DNA of 64,000 bases from Enorma sp964624825 (GTDB lineage Bacteria > Actinomycetota > Coriobacteriia > Coriobacteriales > Coriobacteriaceae). The notes beneath the pieces were generated by a model. It made no database searches. It worked only from the letters and a program-made list of their open reading frames with translations, and was not told where the DNA came from. Below are positions 60,944 to 64,000 of the stretch, piece after piece; position 1 is the first letter of the stretch; every line of letters starts with the position of its first letter. The position numbers were made by a program, and so were the translations under genes. The DNA lies in NCBI GenBank assembly GCA_964624825.1, contig CAZUYD010000010.1, positions 3,267 to 67,266 of the forward strand, read 5' to 3'.

Positions 60944-62011
60944 CTACACGGGTAGCGCCATCGTGGGGAGCCCTCGTCGCTCGTCCAGCCCGCAGACGAT
61001 GTTCGCACATTGCACCGCCTGGCCGGCCGCGCCCTTGCAGAGGTTGTCGATGGCGCCCATCGCCACGAGCACCCCCGCCTCCTGATTGATCGCAAGACCG
61101 ATCTGGCAAACGTTGCTCCCGGCAACCGATGCGGTCTTGGGCACCATGCCGGCATCGAGCACGCGCGCGAACGGCCTACCCTCGTAGAATTCGCGATACG
61201 CCGCTACGGCATCCTCAGCCACGCGCGGCGCGGTAGCCGGCGCAAGCGGAAGCGTGACGGTAGAGAACAGGCCGCGCTTGAGTGGAGCCAGGTGCGGTGT
61301 AAACACCACGCGCCCCGGCATACCGAGAACCTGCGCGATCTCGGGCGTATGCCGGTGACGGCACACGTTATACGCCTCGACGTTCTCGTCTGCGCCGCAA
61401 TAATGCGTGCGCGCACTGGGAGTCTTGCCCGCGCCCGTTACGCCCGAGACGGCATTCACTACCACTGCGCCCGCGTCCGCAACCCATCCCATGCGCACCG
61501 CCGGAGCCACTGCGAGCGACGTCGCCGTGGGGAAGCACCCCGCACACGCCACGAGCACCGCACCCCCTGCGGCGCGGCGGTCGGCGAGAGAGGCGAGGTC
61601 GTCGGTATAAAGCTCGGGCAAGCCGAACGCACGCGTCGCCAGCAACTCGGGCGAGGTGTGCGCCACGCCATACCACGCCTCGTACACCGCGGGGTCGTCG
61701 AGACGATAGTCCGCCGAAAGGTCGATGACCGATACGCCCGCGTCCAAAAGATCTGGCGCCACGGCAAGCGCACCCGTATGCGGCACAGCGAGAAACACCA
61801 GATCGCATTCGAAAAGCGCCGGGTCATCGTGCGTGGTGAACGCCAAGTCACTGACGCCCGTAAACGCTGGGTACACGCTTGCCAAGCGTTGACCCGCGTC
61901 CGCGTTTGACGTTATAACCGAGATATCGAAATCGGGGTGGTTGATAAGCAGGCGCACGAGCTCCACGCCCGCGTATCCCGCTGCTCCGACAATACCCACC
62001 GAATAAGACAT
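60944..62011 (-). CDS. argC: N-acetyl-gamma-glutamyl-phosphate reductase
   Basis: This 355-residue NADPH-dependent enzyme makes N-acetylglutamate semialdehyde. The N-terminal Rossmann motif is VGIVGAAGYAGVELVRLL, the catalytic Cys lies in VACAGCFPTATSLA, and VTPHLAPLKRGL-type sequence (FTPHLAPLKRGLFSTV) holds the substrate-binding His. The Met at 62011 follows GGGAG by 6 nt. It is the first gene of argCJBD and has a promoter with a palindrome upstream. Confidence 0.95.
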   Translation of the reverse strand: MSYSVGIVGAAGYAGVELVRLLINHPDFDISVITSNADAGQRLASVYPAFTGVSDLAFTTHDDPALFECDLVFLAVPHTGALAVAPDLLDAGVSVIDLSADYRLDDPAVYEAWYGVAHTSPELLATRAFGLPELYTDDLASLADRRAAGGAVLVACAGCFPTATSLAVAPAVRMGWVADAGAVVVNAVSGVTGAGKTPSARTHYCGADENVEAYNVCRHRHTPEIAQVLGMPGRVVFTPHLAPLKRGLFSTVTLPLAPATAPRVAEDAVAAYREFYEGRPFARVLDAGMVPKTASVAGSNVCQIGLAINQEAGVLVAMGAIDNLCKGAAGQAVQCANIVCGLDERRGLPTMALPV

Positions 62012-62026
62012 GACGCCGCTCCCTAT

Positions 62027-62072
62027 CATGCAGAAAGGTGCATGTTATAAACCCGATATGCAATAGGTTGAA
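62027..62072 (-). promoter_or_regulatory. Promoter and candidate operator of the arg operon
   Basis: On the minus strand TTCAAC (62072-62067) and TATAAC (62049-62044) are 17 nt apart. An inverted repeat CATGCA-N6-TGCATG (62027-62044) touches the downstream edge of the -10. A repressor there, possibly ArgR, would block initiation. No argR lies in this window. Confidence 0.55.
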
Positions 62073-62163
62073 AGCGTAGCACGTATGACGGCAACGGTGG
62101 GCGTGTTTACGGCTTGGACACGTTTGTTGCAGATACGGCACGCTGCCGCAGACGCCCCGCCGC

Positions 62164-63039
62164 TTATATAAACTCCTCGATTTGCCCGAGCATGCGCATT
62201 GCCTCCTGGCGCCCCGCAATATAGAGCTCGAGCAGCTTCGAGGCGTCGCGTTCAACCTGGCCGACCTCGACCGGGTGCGGCGGCACCACAACCAGTACCT
62301 TGCCCGTCCGCTCGTATTCCCAAATGTGCTCGCGCTGCTCGTTGTAGCGCACGTGCCGCGTTTCAAGCGCATCGAGCAGATACGGGTATCCCGCGTAGCG
62401 GGCGCGCGCCGCCCTCATGAGCTCATAGGGTTTCTTCTTAAAACCGCGATGCTGCGTGAGCACCACCACCGCACGGTCGAACCCCTCATCCTCGAGCACG
62501 TGCTCCACCGGCACGGAATCGGCCACGCCCCCGTCGAGATAGAGGCTCCCCGCGATCTCGACCGGCTGCGCCACCAGCGGCAGCGACATCGACGCGCGAA
62601 CGGCGTCGATGTCGAGCGTGGCATCGCGCACCTCGAGATACTCCGCCGAGCCAAACGTAACGTTGGCCACCGTCGCAAAGAGGCGCAAAGGGTTCTCCAG
62701 GTAGGATCCGTTGTCGAACGGGTCAAGCCGATCCTGCACGTCGTTCAGCAGAAAATCGTATCCCACGATGCTGCCCGTGCGCGCGAGGGAGCGCGCCCCA
62801 ATATAGCGCTGGTCATCGCAAAAGGTCAGGTTGATCCGGTTCACGCGGCCGATCTGGCGCGATTTGAAATTCAGCCCGTTCATCGTGCCGGCGGAAACCC
62901 CGTAGCAGGCGTCGAACGCCACCGCGTGCTCAAGCAACACGTCGAGCACGCCCGCCGTAAACTGCCCGCGAAAGCTACCGCCCTCGAGCACGAGCGCGGT
63001 CTTGCCCGCACCCATCTTTTTCGCTGAATCTTGCAACAT
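62164..63039 (-). CDS. Patatin-like phospholipase family protein
   Basis: This 291-residue protein is a patatin-type lipid acyl hydrolase using a Ser-Asp dyad. The oxyanion hole is LEGGSFRGQF, the nucleophile lies in YGVSAGTMNG (GxSxG), and the Asp is in LYLDGGVADSVPV. The C-terminal part (about 220-291) with VVVPPHPVEVGQVERD matches the YjjU/DUF6363 branch of bacterial patatins. No signal peptide is present. GAGGAG lies 9 nt before the Met at 63039. Substrate is unknown. Confidence 0.92.
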   Translation of the reverse strand: MLQDSAKKMGAGKTALVLEGGSFRGQFTAGVLDVLLEHAVAFDACYGVSAGTMNGLNFKSRQIGRVNRINLTFCDDQRYIGARSLARTGSIVGYDFLLNDVQDRLDPFDNGSYLENPLRLFATVANVTFGSAEYLEVRDATLDIDAVRASMSLPLVAQPVEIAGSLYLDGGVADSVPVEHVLEDEGFDRAVVVLTQHRGFKKKPYELMRAARARYAGYPYLLDALETRHVRYNEQREHIWEYERTGKVLVVVPPHPVEVGQVERDASKLLELYIAGRQEAMRMLGQIEEFI

Positions 63040-63242
63040 CGGTATCGCTCCTCTAGCGCGACGTGCAACGCGGGCGTCGTTCGCGTCCACGCATGCGCAC
63101 GCATGGTTTTCATGCCTTTTCTACCACAATACCGGTTAGGTGAACCCAAGGATTCAAGCAGAAAACAACAACGTAGCGAACGTGAGCCGCACATCCGAGC
63201 ATCTTAGCGCCCGGGTGGAGCCTGCCACCGTGGCAATAGGCG

Positions 63243-63302
63243 CAGCAAGCGCCGCGCGCCCCAAGCGAATAAGCACAGCAAGCGCCGCGCCGCCCAAGCG
63301 AT
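63243..63302. repeat. Direct repeat upstream of the patatin gene
   Basis: CAGCAAGCGCCGCGC occurs at 63243-63257 and 63276-63290 (33-bp period), and each copy is followed by a CCAAGCGA-like segment. It lies between the patatin and TIGR04076 genes. Confidence 0.6.
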
Positions 63303-63316
63303 CCGCTGTGCACCCG

Positions 63317-63742
63317 TTATGCGCCCGTATATGCATGCTCCGCGGAGTTTGAGAAGTCCTGACGCGCAAGCCAATCGCGCTCGTCATCGGTCTCAGGGAC
63401 ATCGATGCGCTCGATCTTAAACACCACCGGGCGGGTGCCGTCATTACAGCAGGCGATCATCATGCGCTCATCGTTCGTCCAACCGTGCATGATGGATCCG
63501 CCTTGCAGGGCGGTGTAGATGTAGCGGCTGATGCAATCCCACGCCTCCGCGCATGGAAAGCGCGGCGAGAGATCCGCACCAAAGTGCCAGAAATCGTCCT
63601 TGCCGTCCTCGCGTTCGAACAGGTACGTCTGCCCGACCTCGAAACACGGGCATGCCCCGCTTTGCGGGTCTGCCAAATACGCCTCTTGCAGATCCGTAAA
63701 GCACTTCTTGTCGAGAACCGTCACCTTGCATTGGTGCTTCAT
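63317..63742 (-). CDS. TIGR04076 family protein
   Basis: This 141-residue protein matches the TIGR04076 family, small proteins of unknown function common in anaerobes. KCFTDLQEAYLADPQSGACP, then CFEVGQTYLF, then CAEAWDCISRYIYTALQGG and MIACCNDGTRPVVFKIER are conserved-looking, and the several Cys could bind metal. The Met at 63742 follows GGGAGGG. It is a single gene with a loose neighbourhood. Confidence 0.78.
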   Translation of the reverse strand: MKHQCKVTVLDKKCFTDLQEAYLADPQSGACPCFEVGQTYLFEREDGKDDFWHFGADLSPRFPCAEAWDCISRYIYTALQGGSIMHGWTNDERMMIACCNDGTRPVVFKIERIDVPETDDERDWLARQDFSNSAEHAYTGA

Positions 63743-63908
63743 GGTGCCCTCCCCCACCGCAAGCTTACCTGCATGTGCGATTGCCCGGCGCGTTGGCATA
63801 CCCTGCTGCGCATCACGGGCTCAGCACAAACCAGAATACCAGCTCGACGAAACTCGGTGCATTCCGTTGTGAACCGGCACCGGAAGGGATAATCGTACGT
63901 TGTACGCA

Positions 63909-63942
63909 AAAGGGCCCGGCGGCTGAGCGGCCGCCGGGCCCC
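63909..63942 (-). terminator. Terminator of an upstream minus-strand gene
   Basis: GGGCCCGGCGGC (63913-63924) and GCCGCCGGGCCC (63931-63942) form a perfect 12-bp stem with a 6-nt loop. On the minus strand TTTT (63912-63909) follows, so it ends a transcript entering from the right edge of the window. Confidence 0.8.
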
Positions 63943-63968
63943 GGTGTCCGGTTTCTGGGGGGAGGGCG

Positions 63969-64000
63969 CTAGCGCCCCGCGCGCGTCGCGCGGTAGGCGT
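63969..64000 (-). CDS. Possible 3' end of a minus-strand gene
   Basis: The last nine codons before a TAG at 63971-63969 would read AYRATRAGR. The stop codon sits in the palindrome GGGCGCTAGCGCCC, and a strong terminator follows 26 nt later. Too little is present to identify the gene. Confidence 0.3.
   Translation of the reverse strand, partial: AYRATRAGR

Noticed and set aside
58511..60955. Very long plus-strand open frame opposite argB and argJ
   Set aside because: It is antisense to two well-supported arginine genes, crosses the N gap, and is Arg/His-rich as expected for a shadow frame in GC-rich DNA.

Overview
The window looks like a scaffold from a GC-rich anaerobic Gram-positive actinobacterium, most likely class Coriobacteriia and Collinsella-like. 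The signs are lipoprotein-type solute receptors with no outer-membrane genes, a fructose PTS, an Etf-linked 2-hydroxyacid dehydrogenase typical of anaerobes, a multi-cluster ferredoxin protein, a LysRS carrying an extra tRNA-binding domain, and extended -10 promoters of the TGCTAnnAT type. The genus is an inference; no rRNA gene is present. Two 100-N gaps (1580-1679 and 59334-59433) are each flanked by an identical 55-bp sequence, so both are probably contig overlaps rather than missing DNA.

Layout. 1-1511: rplJ-rplL with an attenuated leader (minus strand). 1878-8778: ABC exporter, a flavodoxin-like protein, a truncated hypothetical gene, a uracil/hypoxanthine-DNA glycosylase, a nicotinamidase-family hydrolase, a HAD phosphatase and asnS. 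9540-13750: WYL-type regulator followed by a BmpA/TrpX-like ABC importer. 13789-18564: four minus-strand genes of peptide metabolism (M18 aminopeptidase, a deformylase-like protein lacking its catalytic Glu, S10 carboxypeptidase, M20 peptidase). 19133-23052: fructose operon (DeoR regulator, FruK, EIIABC). 23370-26995: lactate dehydrogenase-EtfB-EtfA, a likely electron-bifurcating complex. 27162-34344: pepC followed by a complete dipeptide ABC importer. 34779-36603: DUF1177 and AroM, divergent from the importer. 36748-40275: accessory region with a MITE-like repeat, a DUF559/Vsr-like nuclease-fold protein, a UvrA remnant and two oxidoreductases. 40577-46916: asparaginase, XRE regulator with a palindromic operator, an eroded Cof-like protein, a DUF1648 membrane protein, ychF, a four-cluster ferredoxin protein and a zinc-ribbon membrane protein. 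47140-56192: housekeeping genes (lysS, greA, tatA, tRNA-Pro, ispE, veg, dtd, rdgB, rph, murI, HAD). 56386-62011: second copy of the MITE, tRNA-Val, and the argCJBD operon. 62164-64000: patatin phospholipase, TIGR04076 protein and the possible end of one more gene.

The gene content suggests a peptide- and amino-acid-using anaerobe. Peptides enter through the Dpp transporter and are cut by PepC, M18, M20 and S10 peptidases. Asparaginase feeds the aspartate pool, the Etf-LDH complex links 2-hydroxyacid oxidation to ferredoxin, and sugars enter through the fructose PTS. The most interesting uncharacterised unit is the divergent block pepC-dppABCDF / DUF1177-aroM. DUF1177 and AroM have no settled function, and their position suggests a dedicated peptide or amino-acid pathway.
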